DNA of 64,000 nucleotides from Candidatus Nanopelagicales bacterium (lineage in GTDB: Bacteria > Actinomycetota > Actinomycetes > S36-B12). The position numbers and the translations under genes were made by a program. The notes beneath the pieces are model-generated. The model ran no database searches. It was not told the origin of the DNA and was given only the letters and a program-made list of their open reading frames with translations. The stretch covers positions 80,303-144,302 of the forward strand of contig JAQTZL010000005.1 of assembly GCA_028687755.1 (NCBI GenBank), read 5' to 3'. Every line of letters begins with the position of its first letter. Position 1 is the first letter of the stretch. Positions 35,967 to 47,687 of this stretch are shown piece by piece.

Positions 35967-36740
35967 GTGACTGACATCGACACTCAAGTGGCCATCGTGG
36001 ACGATCCGCGGCTTCTTGATGCTCAGGAACTGACCCGCGACGCCCTAATCGGAGAAGTTGGCGCGGAATATGTCGGTGAATTTGTCAGCGCCATGATGGA
36101 CGCCGATCACATAGCAACCCACCTTTATACCTGTCTCAACCCCGCCTATGTCGGTTGGAATTGGGCTGTCCTTGTCGTGCGTGCGGCTGGCACTGATTCG
36201 GTCACGGTCAACGATGTGGTCTTGATGCCGGGGGAGCAGGCCCTGGTTGCCCCAGCTTGGGTGCCATGGAGTGAACGGGTTCAACCAGGTGACCTTGGTG
36301 TCGGCGACATCCTGCCCACTCCAGCAGATGACCAACGACTCATCGCCGGACTCACTGGCGAAGATGAACTTGAAGGTGTGGCCTCCCTTGCTCCATTGAC
36401 GCCAGGTCAGTGGGAACTTGGTCTTGGTCGAGCTCGCGTGCTTTCTCCACTTGGGCGTGAAGCGGCGGCTCATAGGTGGCACGTAGGTGACACGGGCCCG
36501 CAGACAGCAATGGCGAGAAATGCAGCCCATGAATGTTCAACCTGTGGCTTCTTGGTAACTGTGGGTGGTGTGGTTGGTCAGGCTTTTGGAATCTGCGCTA
36601 ATGAACTTGGTGCGGCAGACGGGCGCATCGTGAGTTTGGGCTTTGGCTGCGGTGCGCATTCCGAGGTTCTCGTTGAACCACCCGTTGAGCCCGCTGAGGG
36701 ATCCCTGCCAGATGAAGCTGGGGATTTAGGCCACTCCTAA
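35967..36740 (+). CDS. DUF3027 family protein
   Basis: A 257-residue cytosolic protein typical of actinobacteria. Conserved stretches are CLNPAYVGWNWAVLVVRA, VLMPGEQALVAPAWVPWSERVQPGDLGVGD and HECSTCGFLVTVGGVVGQAFGICAN, the last with a C-x2-C...C pattern that may bind zinc. Function is unknown. GTG at 35967; CATAGGTA about 18-24 bp upstream may be a -10 element. It ends 29 bp from the convergent DUF2530 gene. Confidence 0.8.
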   Translation: MTDIDTQVAIVDDPRLLDAQELTRDALIGEVGAEYVGEFVSAMMDADHIATHLYTCLNPAYVGWNWAVLVVRAAGTDSVTVNDVVLMPGEQALVAPAWVPWSERVQPGDLGVGDILPTPADDQRLIAGLTGEDELEGVASLAPLTPGQWELGLGRARVLSPLGREAAAHRWHVGDTGPQTAMARNAAHECSTCGFLVTVGGVVGQAFGICANELGAADGRIVSLGFGCGAHSEVLVEPPVEPAEGSLPDEAGDLGHS

Positions 36741-36769
36741 ACACTGTTCGAATTGAATTCCAGGAGCGG

Positions 36770-36994
36770 TTACTTCCCTTGGGCCTTGCGCCGCAAAAAC
36801 ACCAAACCTAAAACCCCGCTGGTAATTGCGATAGCTGACATCAGCAGCCATTGCTGGACATTTCCGTCTTGTGTCTTCAAAACGACGGCACCAACGACGC
36901 CGGCGATCACCCAAGCTAGCGTGCCAATTCGGACAGCAACTTGCGCTGAAGCCACTGAACCTGGCTCTGCCCGATAGGCACTTGTCCGACTCAT
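36770..36994 (-). CDS. DUF2530 membrane protein
   Basis: A 74-residue protein with two transmembrane segments (GTLAWVIAGVVGAVVL and QQWLLMSAIAITSGVLGLVF) and the end LRRKAQGK, as in the DUF2530 family. The ATG at 36994 has AGGGAAGG at good spacing; a longer in-frame start to 37018 overlaps the likely promoter region. It lies between DUF3027 and the purine permease, a conserved grouping. Function unknown. Confidence 0.78.
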   Translation of the reverse strand: MSRTSAYRAEPGSVASAQVAVRIGTLAWVIAGVVGAVVLKTQDGNVQQWLLMSAIAITSGVLGLVFLRRKAQGK

Positions 36995-37071
36995 GGTGCT
37001 GCCTTCCCTCATGTCCAACAGTTGATGGAGTTCTCACGCTAGTCTCCGGCCATTCATCAACCCGAGGGTGC

Positions 37072-38526
37072 ATGTCCATTAGTACCGAGCCAAAATCTGG
37101 CTTCGACAAGTATTTCGAACTATCCGCACGCGGATCCAATTACAGCCGTGAAATCCGAGGTGGATTTGTCACCTTCTTCACGATGGCATACATCGTAGTG
37201 CTGAATCCACTGATCATTGGTACTGCAAAAGATGTGAACGGTCAGTTCATCGGCGAAAACACAGATGTTCTTCAGTCAATCACGATGGTCACCGCAGCAA
37301 CAGCCCTCGTTGCTGGCCTCATGACAATCCTGATGGGTGCCATTGGCCGTTTCCCGGTTGCTATTGCTGCCGGCCTTGGCCTCAACGGTTTCGTTGCCTT
37401 CACCCTTGCCCCTCAGATGACCTGGGCAGACGCCATGGGTCTTGTAGTGCTTGAAGGCTTGTTGATTCTGTTGTTGGTACTCACCGGCTTCCGCTCTGCT
37501 GTCTTCAAGGCAGTGCCAGAGCAGCTTAAGTACGCAATTGGCGTGGGTATTGGTTTGTTCATCACCATCATCGGTTTAGTGGACTCGGGCATTGTTCGCT
37601 CGGGTGTTCCACTTATTTCGTTCGGATTCTTCGGTGAGCTTCAAGGCTGGCCAATTCTGACCTTCGTGATCGGTTTGATCATCACCATCGTGTTGTTGGT
37701 GCGCAAGGTCAAGGGCGCAATCTTGATTTCCATTCTGGCTACGACCGTGGTTGCAATGATTATTGAAGCCGTGGCAGGCGTTGGAGCCAAGTCAACAGAT
37801 AACCCACTTGGTTGGGGCCTGAACGTTCCTAAGGTGCCAGAGTCAATTGCTGCTACCCCGGATCTTGGATTGCTTGGTCAGTTCAACCTCTTTGGCAGTT
37901 TTGAATCAATCGGCGTTGTTGCAGCAATCCTGGCGATTTTCTCGCTCATGCTCTCTGACTTCTTCGACACCATGGGCACCGCTTTTGGTCTTGCCACTGA
38001 AGCTGATTTGCTTGATGAAGAAGGAAACATTCCTCACTTCGAGAGCATCCTTGTTGTCGACTCACTCGCAGCAGTCGCTGGCGGTGTGGGTTCGGTCTCG
38101 AGCAACACTGCATACATCGAGTCAGCATCAGGCATCGGTGAAGGTGCACGCACTGGTATCGCATCATTGGTTACCGGTCTGCTGTTCTTGATCGCAATGT
38201 TCTTCTCGCCGCTGGTCACAGTGATTCCTTACGAGGCTGCAACGCCGGCTCTGGTAATTGTTGGTTTCTTGATGATGACGCAAATTCGTCACATTGACTT
38301 CACCGATTACTCGATCGGCATCCCTGCCTTCTTGACGATCGCCTTGATGCCATTCACCTACTCAATCACCAACGGCATTGGTGCTGGTTTCGTGAGCTGG
38401 GTCATCATCAAGATCGCAACCGGCAAGATCAAGGAAATCAACTGGCTGATGTGGGTTATCTCAATCGCCTTTGTTTTGTACTTCGCGATCAACCCAATTG
38501 AGCAGCTGCTTGGCGTATCCGGGTAG
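37072..38526 (+). CDS. NCS2/AzgA-type purine permease
   Basis: A 484-residue membrane transporter with about 12-14 helices, of the AzgA branch (adenine, guanine, hypoxanthine) of the NCS2 family. Signatures are RGGFVTFFTMAYIVVLNP, IAAGLGLNGFVAFTL, LSDFFDTMGTAFGLATEADL, SSNTAYIESASGIGEGARTG and PYEAATPALVIVGFLMM. The ATG at 37072 has GAGGG upstream. It is divergent from the DUF2530 gene. No purine riboswitch is visible in the 77-bp gap. Confidence 0.9.
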   Translation: MSISTEPKSGFDKYFELSARGSNYSREIRGGFVTFFTMAYIVVLNPLIIGTAKDVNGQFIGENTDVLQSITMVTAATALVAGLMTILMGAIGRFPVAIAAGLGLNGFVAFTLAPQMTWADAMGLVVLEGLLILLLVLTGFRSAVFKAVPEQLKYAIGVGIGLFITIIGLVDSGIVRSGVPLISFGFFGELQGWPILTFVIGLIITIVLLVRKVKGAILISILATTVVAMIIEAVAGVGAKSTDNPLGWGLNVPKVPESIAATPDLGLLGQFNLFGSFESIGVVAAILAIFSLMLSDFFDTMGTAFGLATEADLLDEEGNIPHFESILVVDSLAAVAGGVGSVSSNTAYIESASGIGEGARTGIASLVTGLLFLIAMFFSPLVTVIPYEAATPALVIVGFLMMTQIRHIDFTDYSIGIPAFLTIALMPFTYSITNGIGAGFVSWVIIKIATGKIKEINWLMWVISIAFVLYFAINPIEQLLGVSG

Positions 38527-38546
38527 TAAAGCTTTAAGGTCGGGTC

Positions 38547-38636
38547 ATGAGTCCTAAGGCCCGCCGCATCATCACCCTCGTGGTGCTCGCATCGCTCATC
38601 GCGGTGGTGGTTGCGGCGGCGTTCGCTGGCTCATGA
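38547..38636 (+). CDS. 29-residue membrane peptide
   Basis: A short frame, ATG 38547 to TGA 38636: a basic head (MSPKARR) followed by one hydrophobic helix (IITLVVLASLIAVVVAAAFA) and GS. It starts 20 bp after the purine permease and ends in a 4-bp ATGA overlap with the following secreted-protein gene, strong evidence of translation. The topology is N-in by the positive-inside rule. No function is known. Confidence 0.6.
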   Translation: MSPKARRIITLVVLASLIAVVVAAAFAGS

Positions 38637-39444
38637 CCCGACTTTTTGCTTTTCTGCTAGCGCCACTCGTTTTTTTCTTGGGACTCACTCCCGCACGGGC
38701 CGCAGTTCCGCCGTGGAACGTTCAATGCACGTTCACTGATCAACGCTTCGATGAAATCAGTGGGATCACTCGCTCGCAAGCATTCCCGGGCACGTTGTAC
38801 CTTCACAACGACTCTTCAGGAGGGCCGCGAATCTACGCGGTGGATGAACGCACATGTAAAACCAAGGCGACGCTGACTATCCGCGGCGTTCGGTCGCGAG
38901 ACTACGAAGCGATCGCATCCGGCAGAGATGCCAAGGGTCGTCCAGTTCTCTGGCTTGGCGACATCGGCGATAACAAAGATTCGTGGCCCTTCGTGGAGGT
39001 ACTTAAAATCCGTGAACCCAAGAGCCTTGACTCACAAACTCTCAGTGCATCGACCTATCGATTCACCTATCCAGATATGTCGCATAACGCAGAGACCCTG
39101 CTCGCGGATCCAGCTACTCCTCAGTTATGGATTGTGACAAAACAATTAGCGCACGGAAGTTTGTATGCGCTACCTAATCCACTACAACAAAGAAACACAG
39201 CGATTAAGTTGCACACCGAAGGTGGGTTAATCACCGATGGCGCAGTGTCGCCGCAAGGTGACCGCTACGTGTTGCGTACTTACTTTGATGCGACGATCTA
39301 CCACGGCTTGCCCGTAGGTAAGCCCTCGAAAACCTTTGATCTACCTGGGCAATTACAGGGTGAAGCAATTACTTGGGCAGCAGATGGAAAAGCACTACTC
39401 ATCGCGAGTGAACGTGATCATCGGTTGCTCCGCGTTGCTATTCC

Positions 39445-39448
<4 letters not shown>
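38633..39448 (+). CDS. Secreted beta-propeller-like protein
   Basis: A 271-residue exported protein with a signal peptide (LFAFLLAPLVFFLGLTPARA, cleavage near ARA-AVPP). The mature part shows repeated four-strand blade patterns: FDEISGITRSQAFPGTLYLH, then VLWLGDIGDNKDSW, NAETLLADPATPQLWIVTKQ, and GEAITWAADGKALLIASE. It resembles secreted phytase-like or SMP-30-like propellers, but no catalytic set is clear. Two cysteines in the mature part may pair. It is coupled to the upstream 29-aa peptide and overlaps the convergent MFS gene by 4 bp. Confidence 0.72.
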
Positions 39449-42478
<3,030 letters not shown>

Positions 42479-42482
42479 AGAT

Positions 42483-42770
42483 TTAGCGGCCCAAATAATT
42501 ACGTGCAAGCATGGTGATCAACTGATCCACACTCATGCCACGCTTGTCTGCTTCATTCTTGAGAGCTTTGCGAATTGATTTGGGAACCTCAACGTTGAGT
42601 TCAACAAGTTTGTCGCGCTTAGGTCCAAGTAACGCATCCGATGTTGCACCAGTGCTCAACGGCGCGCGCTCCTCATGGTCGCGGGGCAAGGTTGGATGCC
42701 ACACTGCATCTGATGCTTTGCCAAGAGCCGGGCGCGGAGTGGGATCGAAGGCAGGCTTGTCGGTACTCAT
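42483..42770 (-). CDS. Small ParA-partner protein with ribbon-helix-helix-like C-terminus
   Basis: A 95-residue protein. The first half is proline-rich and probably disordered (FDPTPRPALGKASDAVWHP). The second half, LVELNVEVPKSIRKALKNEA followed by RGMSVDQLITMLARNY, has a strand-helix-helix pattern typical of ribbon-helix-helix DNA-binding domains. The start overlaps the ParA stop, so the two are coupled as ATPase and DNA- or cargo-binding partner. Confidence 0.7.
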   Translation of the reverse strand: MSTDKPAFDPTPRPALGKASDAVWHPTLPRDHEERAPLSTGATSDALLGPKRDKLVELNVEVPKSIRKALKNEADKRGMSVDQLITMLARNYLGR

Positions 42771-43549
42771 CGCGTTACCTCCGTTGAAAAACGAATCGGC
42801 ATGATTTCGTTATAAAGCGCGTCAAAGATTTGTGCTAACTCAATTCCAGCCGGTGATTCCCACGCATGGATCGGCATACCTGCAGCCTCTGCTTGCTGGA
42901 TTGCATTGCGTTCTGGAACAAGTGTTTGGCTGACGAGTGTTCCGTAGTTTGTGCGCAACTCTTCAATGCGGTGGCGTTGTTCTGCAACAGATGGCCGTGC
43001 CTTATTAATGATGATGGCCTCTGCCTTCATCAATGGGTTTGTTGAACTCCGGATAACTTCGACGGCTTCTAAAGCTTGTTCGGCGCCGCGAAGTGCGAAA
43101 AATCCAGGTTCGGTCACGATCAGTGCGCTGTCACTCGCGCTCAACGCATTGCGGGTGAGTTCGCCAAGGGAAGGAGGGCAATCAATGAGAACGCAGTCAT
43201 ATGAATGCGGCAAGCTTGCCAATGCTGCGCGAAGCCGAAGTGATGAATGGCGACCCTCAACGGTGTTGCGATGTTCAAGGGAACGTTCAGAGGCAAGGAC
43301 ATGAACGTTTTCGCCCCAAGGTGAAATATGGAGGGCATCGGAAGCAATACCTGGACGAGCGTCAGCAAGTACGTCGTTCACCGTGAAGGTCGGCTCATCA
43401 ACACGTAAGCCCATGCTTGCATTGGCCTGAGGGTCTAGGTCGATAACCAGAACTCGATGTCCTCGGTTCCAAGCAGCGCTGGCTAAACCCAATGTGACAG
43501 ATGTTTTGCCAACCCCGCCCTTCATGGAAACAACAGAGAAGGTCGGCAT
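42767..43549 (-). CDS. ParA-family ATPase (orphan)
   Basis: A 260-residue deviant-Walker ATPase. Walker A is KGGVGKTS near residue 10, with LVIDLDPQANASMGL (Walker A') and YDCVLIDCPPSLGELTRNAL (Walker B). Such ATPases position plasmids, chromosomes or protein complexes. The ATG at 43549 gives the standard MPTFSVVSMKGGVGKT start. It is not next to parB, gidB or the replication origin, so it is not the main chromosomal ParA; the partner is the RHH-like gene downstream. Cargo is unknown. Confidence 0.85.
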   Translation of the reverse strand: MPTFSVVSMKGGVGKTSVTLGLASAAWNRGHRVLVIDLDPQANASMGLRVDEPTFTVNDVLADARPGIASDALHISPWGENVHVLASERSLEHRNTVEGRHSSLRLRAALASLPHSYDCVLIDCPPSLGELTRNALSASDSALIVTEPGFFALRGAEQALEAVEVIRSSTNPLMKAEAIIINKARPSVAEQRHRIEELRTNYGTLVSQTLVPERNAIQQAEAAGMPIHAWESPAGIELAQIFDALYNEIMPIRFSTEVTR

Positions 43550-43574
43550 AGCCAGCAATCGTAGGGGTTGGTAG

Positions 43575-44930
43575 TTAGCGGATCTCCTGATAGGCAGCCA
43601 GTGCAGTCAAGCGTTCAACAGCATGATCGACGATGCGCTTGGGGTACCCATGGGCGTAGCCGTCAGGTTGATCCCATGGTTCATGGGCCGCACTGCCGGC
43701 CAAATGCCGCAACTCAGGCAGGTACTTGCGCACGTAATCACCGTCGGGGTCGAACTTCAAGCCCTGGGAAATTGGATTAAAGACTCGGTAGAAGGGCGAA
43801 GCATCTGTTCCACAGCCCGCAGTCCATTGCCAGCCATGCACGTTGCTGGCCAGGTCTGCATCACGCAGGTAGTACATGAATTCTTTGGCGCCTCGTTGCC
43901 ATTGAATATGTAGGTCTTTAATCAGGAAACTTGCTACGACCATACGTACGCGGTTGTGGATCCATCCCTCGGTGCGAAGTTGGCGCATGCCTGCATCGAC
44001 TAACGGAAAACCGGTTCGACCCAAAGCCCATGCTTCAAATGCGCGATCCGCTTCAGGGCCGTGCGCCCAGTCCATGTTGTCGTACTTGGCATTGAGCGAA
44101 GTATTCACGGATGTTGGTGCTTGGAAAAGTACGTCGGCATAGAACTCTCGCCAACATAATTCCTTTCGAAAAACTTCATCTTCATCATCATGTAATTCAG
44201 CGAGCAATGATCGAGGATGAATCTCACCCCAACGCAAGTGATGGCTGAGTTTGCTCGTGGTGTTGAGATCTGGTCGGTTACGTTCACTGGCATATTGGGC
44301 GAGGTTGTTTTCGCGATAGTGCATCCATTGTTCCCAAGCTGCTTTTTCTCCAGCAGGTGGCAAGGTGATGTCTGAAAGCGTTGGTGCTGTTGGCCTTCCC
44401 TCGCATTCCATTGGCATGAGCCACGTGATATCTGCGGGAACATCAGCAGCTGGCGCACGCCAACCGTGAGTCATCCATGCCCGATAAAATGGAGTGAAGA
44501 CTCGGTAAGGCGTGCCATCGCTTTTTGTCACGCGGCCCGGTGCAACTGCATATGCAGAACCTGTGCGAACGAGTGGAGTCTTTCCAAGTGCCTTTTCAAC
44601 CTTGAGATCGCGACGCATTCCATATGGCGCGTAGTCGGCTGCGATGTGCACACTCGTGGCAGCTGCGGCTTTCGCAACTTGGGGGAGGATGACTGCAGGA
44701 TCGCCATGACGAATCAATAGCGACCGGTTCATGCTCGCACCGAGCGAGTCGAGAGATGCGACTAAATAATTTTGACGAACCGGTCCGGCCTTTTCCCAGA
44801 GCACTGGATCAACGACAAAGAGCGGCACCACTGCACCGTCTCCATCAGCCATGGCAGCCTCATATGCGCCAAGAAGGGCAGGATTATCGAGAAGTCTGAG
44901 ATCACGACGAAACCACATGATTGTTGGCAC
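43575..44930 (-). CDS. phr: Deoxyribodipyrimidine photolyase
   Basis: Light-driven repair of UV pyrimidine dimers, with FAD and an antenna cofactor. The 451-residue protein has the N-terminal antenna-domain motif TIMWFRRDLRLLDNPAL. The C-terminal FAD domain shows ELCWREFYADVLF, GFPLVDAGMRQLRTEGWIHN, RVRMVVASFLIKDL and WQWTAGCGTDASPFYRVFNP, which includes the tryptophan triad region. These fit class I CPD photolyases of actinobacteria; a cryptochrome role cannot be excluded. The GTG at 44930 gives the standard MPTIMWFRR start. It is divergent from the ZIP gene. Confidence 0.92.
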   Translation of the reverse strand: MPTIMWFRRDLRLLDNPALLGAYEAAMADGDGAVVPLFVVDPVLWEKAGPVRQNYLVASLDSLGASMNRSLLIRHGDPAVILPQVAKAAAATSVHIAADYAPYGMRRDLKVEKALGKTPLVRTGSAYAVAPGRVTKSDGTPYRVFTPFYRAWMTHGWRAPAADVPADITWLMPMECEGRPTAPTLSDITLPPAGEKAAWEQWMHYRENNLAQYASERNRPDLNTTSKLSHHLRWGEIHPRSLLAELHDDEDEVFRKELCWREFYADVLFQAPTSVNTSLNAKYDNMDWAHGPEADRAFEAWALGRTGFPLVDAGMRQLRTEGWIHNRVRMVVASFLIKDLHIQWQRGAKEFMYYLRDADLASNVHGWQWTAGCGTDASPFYRVFNPISQGLKFDPDGDYVRKYLPELRHLAGSAAHEPWDQPDGYAHGYPKRIVDHAVERLTALAAYQEIR

Positions 44931-44981
44931 CGGATAAGGGTATTGGTATGGGGGAGAAAGCTTTTCTGCCAAACTGAATAT

Positions 44982-45713
44982 GTGATCAGCGCAGCCTTCT
45001 TTGGGGCACTTTCATCAGCCACATTGATTCTGGGTGCGCTCTTGGCTTATGCATTCAAACCGGCACCCAAGGTGACCGCCGTCGTGATGGCATTGGGTAG
45101 TGGCCTGCTCATTGGTTCAGTTGCCTACGACTTAGTGGCAGATGCTCAAACATCCCTTTCCATGACTGCAGTGGCTATCTCGTTGCTTGCGGGCGCGATG
45201 GTCTTTGTTCTGGGCAGTCGGGCCATTGAGCGCCGTGGCAGTTCACGGAAGAACCCGCAACCTGGTCAAGAAGACCCCAGTAACCCCATGGCGATCGTGC
45301 TGGGTAGCGCATTGGACGGAGTCCCGGAATCCTTTGTGCTTGGGTTGAGTGTGCTCAGTGGTGGTGTGAGCATGCCGCTCTTGCTTGGCATTGGTTTATC
45401 GAACGTTCCCGAAGGTATGGCTGCATCGGCAGGTCTGCGCGAGCGAAAGTGGCCGCTTGCCAAGGTGTTGTTGTTGTGGTCTGCCGTGGTGGTGACCAGC
45501 GCAGGCAGTGCCGTGCTGGGTCATGAAGTTCTGGCATCAGATGACGGAACCTGGACAGGTGTTGCCCAGACCTTTGCGGCTGGCGCTCTGCTGGCGATGA
45601 TCTCGGACACGATGTTGCCGGAGAGTTTTGCTATTGAACGCCTGTGGACGGGCGGGCTCGTCGTGGCTGGCTTTTCCCTATCCCTGTTGATCGCTGCACT
45701 CCTTGGAGCCTAA
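44982..45713 (+). CDS. ZIP family metal transporter
   Basis: A 243-residue membrane protein with about eight helices. Helices 4 and 5 carry the family's metal-site motifs: GSALDGVPESFVLGL and GLSNVPEGMAASAGL. The loop between helices 3 and 4 is hydrophilic (RGSSRKNPQPGQEDPSNP). ZIP proteins import zinc, iron or manganese. The GTG at 44982 lacks a Shine-Dalgarno sequence. Its stop codon lies inside the DtxR-type palindrome that precedes the regulator gene. Confidence 0.85.
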   Translation: MISAAFFGALSSATLILGALLAYAFKPAPKVTAVVMALGSGLLIGSVAYDLVADAQTSLSMTAVAISLLAGAMVFVLGSRAIERRGSSRKNPQPGQEDPSNPMAIVLGSALDGVPESFVLGLSVLSGGVSMPLLLGIGLSNVPEGMAASAGLRERKWPLAKVLLLWSAVVVTSAGSAVLGHEVLASDDGTWTGVAQTFAAGALLAMISDTMLPESFAIERLWTGGLVVAGFSLSLLIAALLGA

Positions 45714-45734
45714 GGTGAGGGTTACCTCACTTAA
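45711..45734. promoter_or_regulatory. DtxR/MntR-type operator palindrome
   Basis: TAAGGTGAGGGTTACCTCAC followed by TTAA is a near-palindrome like the iron/manganese box (consensus near TTAGGTTAGSCTAACCTAA). It overlaps the ZIP stop and lies 20 bp before the DtxR-family start, as expected for an autoregulated promoter. Confidence 0.7.
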
Positions 45735-45753
45735 GCAATGAAAGGAGATGGGT

Positions 45754-46440
45754 GTGAGTGCACTAATCGATACCACTGAAATGTATTTGCGCACCATCTT
45801 TGAACTTGAAGAAGAGGGCATAGCCCCAATGCGGGCGCGCATCACTGAACGACTTCACCAAAGTGGACCCACGGTTTCGCAGACCGTTGCTCGAATGGAA
45901 CGTGATGGCCTTGTTGTTGTAACGCCTGATCGCCAACTTCAATTCACCCCTGCCGGTCGCGAAGCTGCGATTAGTGTGATGCGTAAGCATCGGCTCGCAG
46001 AGTGTTTATTGGTGAATGTCCTTGGACTTCCATGGGAAGACGTCCACGCTGAAGCCTGCCGCTGGGAGCATGTCATCAGCGAGCCGGTGGAATTACGCTT
46101 GCTTGAGATCTTGGGTCACCCAACCGAATCGCCATATGGGAATCCAATTCCTGGGTTAGATGCACTGAACCCCGCGGTCGATAGCGCTCACGGCATGGCG
46201 ATGCAGTCACTCACAGAAGCAGTTGGAAAAGAAGCCTCCAGAGTGATCGTGCGCAGAATTGCGGAGCCAATTCAAGAGAGCGCAACAACGATGGTGCAGC
46301 TACGGCGGGTCGGAGCGATTCCTGGATCAGCTGTGATGGTTCAGCGCACTGCCGGCGGCATCAGCATTGGTAGCGCGGGTGAGTACACAGAACTCAGCGA
46401 CGAACTCGCACAGCATTTGCTCGTTCACGCACCTGAATAG
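45754..46440 (+). CDS. DtxR/IdeR-family metal-dependent repressor
   Basis: A 228-residue regulator of the three-domain DtxR class. The N-terminal wHTH (DTTEMYLRTIFELEEEG, SGPTVSQTVARMERDGLV) is followed by the metal-binding dimerisation domain with HRLAECLLVNVLGL, ACRWEHVISEPVE and ILGHPTESPYGNPIPG. A C-terminal SH3-like FeoA domain (TTMVQLRRVGAIPGSAVMV) ends the protein. The Cys in EACRWEH and the adjacent His and Glu match the DtxR ancillary and primary sites. GTG at 45754 has AAGGAG at 6 bp. Whether it senses Fe or Mn is not decided; the neighbouring ZIP transporter suggests control of metal uptake. Confidence 0.9.
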   Translation: MSALIDTTEMYLRTIFELEEEGIAPMRARITERLHQSGPTVSQTVARMERDGLVVVTPDRQLQFTPAGREAAISVMRKHRLAECLLVNVLGLPWEDVHAEACRWEHVISEPVELRLLEILGHPTESPYGNPIPGLDALNPAVDSAHGMAMQSLTEAVGKEASRVIVRRIAEPIQESATTMVQLRRVGAIPGSAVMVQRTAGGISIGSAGEYTELSDELAQHLLVHAPE

Positions 46441-46445
46441 TCGGA

Positions 46446-47687
46446 TTACCCAACATCAAGTTGCATGCGATACGGCATACCTGATTTGTAGCCTTCACTC
46501 AGTTTCACACCGAGCATCTGGTGTAGCTGAATAGTGTTGAGATCAAAACCCATGCGCGAAGCAGCCATGTAGAGCCGCCACACGCGAGCAGTGCCTTCAC
46601 CCGCCTCAGCCACAGCTTCGTCCCAATGTGTTTCGAGATTTTCGCACCAGTGCTTGAGGGTCAAGGCATAGTGCTCGCGAAGATTCTCTTGATGACGAAT
46701 CTCAAAGCCTGCTGCATTCATTGTGCTCATGATGTGCCCAGGGCCTGAGAGTTCACCGTCAGGAAAGACATAGCGATTAATAAATGAATCGTTGTAGTGC
46801 GAAGGTTCGTCATCATTAGGACGAGTGATGGTGTGATTCAGCATGCGTCCCTCGGGCTTGAGTTTGCCGTATAGGAATGAGAAGTAGGCGGGGTAATTTG
46901 CGCGTCCAATGTGCTCTGTAAGACCGATAGACGACACAGCATCGAAATCCGTTTCGGGAAGATCGCGATAGTCACTGAATCGAACCTCGGCGCGGTGACC
47001 AATGCCATCTCGCTCAATTGCTGCTTGTGCATATGCTGCTTGTTGCTCGGAAAGTGTCACACCAATGGCGGTGACACCATAATTTTTTACAGCATGACGA
47101 ACCATGCCGCCCCATCCGCAGCCAACATCGAGCAATTTCATACCCGGGTGCAAACCGAGTTTGCGACAAACGAGATCGAACTTGGTTTCTTGGGCGACTT
47201 CTAGTGAGGCATGTTCATTGGGAAAGACAGCACAGGTATAGGCCATCGAAGGGCCAAGAACCCAGCTGTAAAACAGATTTGAGACGTCATAGTGATGCTG
47301 AATCGCATCCGCATCACGATTCTTTGAGTGGCGACGACCTGAAAGTCTGCGCTCTTGCGGAGGTGGTGTTGGGCGTGAAAGTACATACGGCAAGAGGCTC
47401 TTAGCCAGCTTGGCTTTTTCTTTAAGCCCAATGTGTGAAGTGTCGATTGGGTACAGGCGCGAGAGTGCTACGTATGGATCGCCCACAATCTCTAAGTCAC
47501 CACTGACATACGCGCGGGCAAGTCCAAGTTGTGACGGCGCGGTCGCGATGTATTGCGCGCCGCGAGGGTTGCGAAGTTCAAGTGCTACTTCCGCATCACT
47601 TGGCCCCGCGGTTGAGCCGTCAAAGGCCCTGAATGCAACACCGCGATCTTCTGGAACGACAAAAGCAAAAACATCTGCAAGTTTCAT
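46446..47687 (-). CDS. Cfa-like SAM-dependent fatty acid methyltransferase (TmsB/BfaB-like)
   Basis: A 413-residue cyclopropane-fatty-acid-synthase family protein with an N-terminal domain and a SAM methyltransferase core. Motifs are DAIQHHYDVSNLFYSWVLG, MAYTCAVFP, the SAM loop LLDVGCGWGGMVRHAVKNYG, and SIGLTEHIGRANYPAYF, which holds the conserved Glu-His pair. It is coupled by a 4-bp overlap to an FAD oxidoreductase. In actinobacteria this gene pair (tmsB-tmsA, also bfaB-bfaA) converts oleoyl phospholipids to 10-methylene and then 10-methyl-stearoyl lipids (tuberculostearic acid type). A plain cyclopropane synthase is the alternative. Confidence 0.82.
   Translation of the reverse strand: MKLADVFAFVVPEDRGVAFRAFDGSTAGPSDAEVALELRNPRGAQYIATAPSQLGLARAYVSGDLEIVGDPYVALSRLYPIDTSHIGLKEKAKLAKSLLPYVLSRPTPPPQERRLSGRRHSKNRDADAIQHHYDVSNLFYSWVLGPSMAYTCAVFPNEHASLEVAQETKFDLVCRKLGLHPGMKLLDVGCGWGGMVRHAVKNYGVTAIGVTLSEQQAAYAQAAIERDGIGHRAEVRFSDYRDLPETDFDAVSSIGLTEHIGRANYPAYFSFLYGKLKPEGRMLNHTITRPNDDEPSHYNDSFINRYVFPDGELSGPGHIMSTMNAAGFEIRHQENLREHYALTLKHWCENLETHWDEAVAEAGEGTARVWRLYMAASRMGFDLNTIQLHQMLGVKLSEGYKSGMPYRMQLDVG

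Noticed and set aside
36871..37071. Longer start for the purine permease
   Set aside because: The 67 extra residues overlap the DUF2530 gene on the other strand; ATG 37072 has a ribosome site and gives the family N-terminus.
36995..37071. Purine riboswitch before the AzgA-type permease
   Set aside because: The 77-bp gap is too short and has no three-way-junction pattern.
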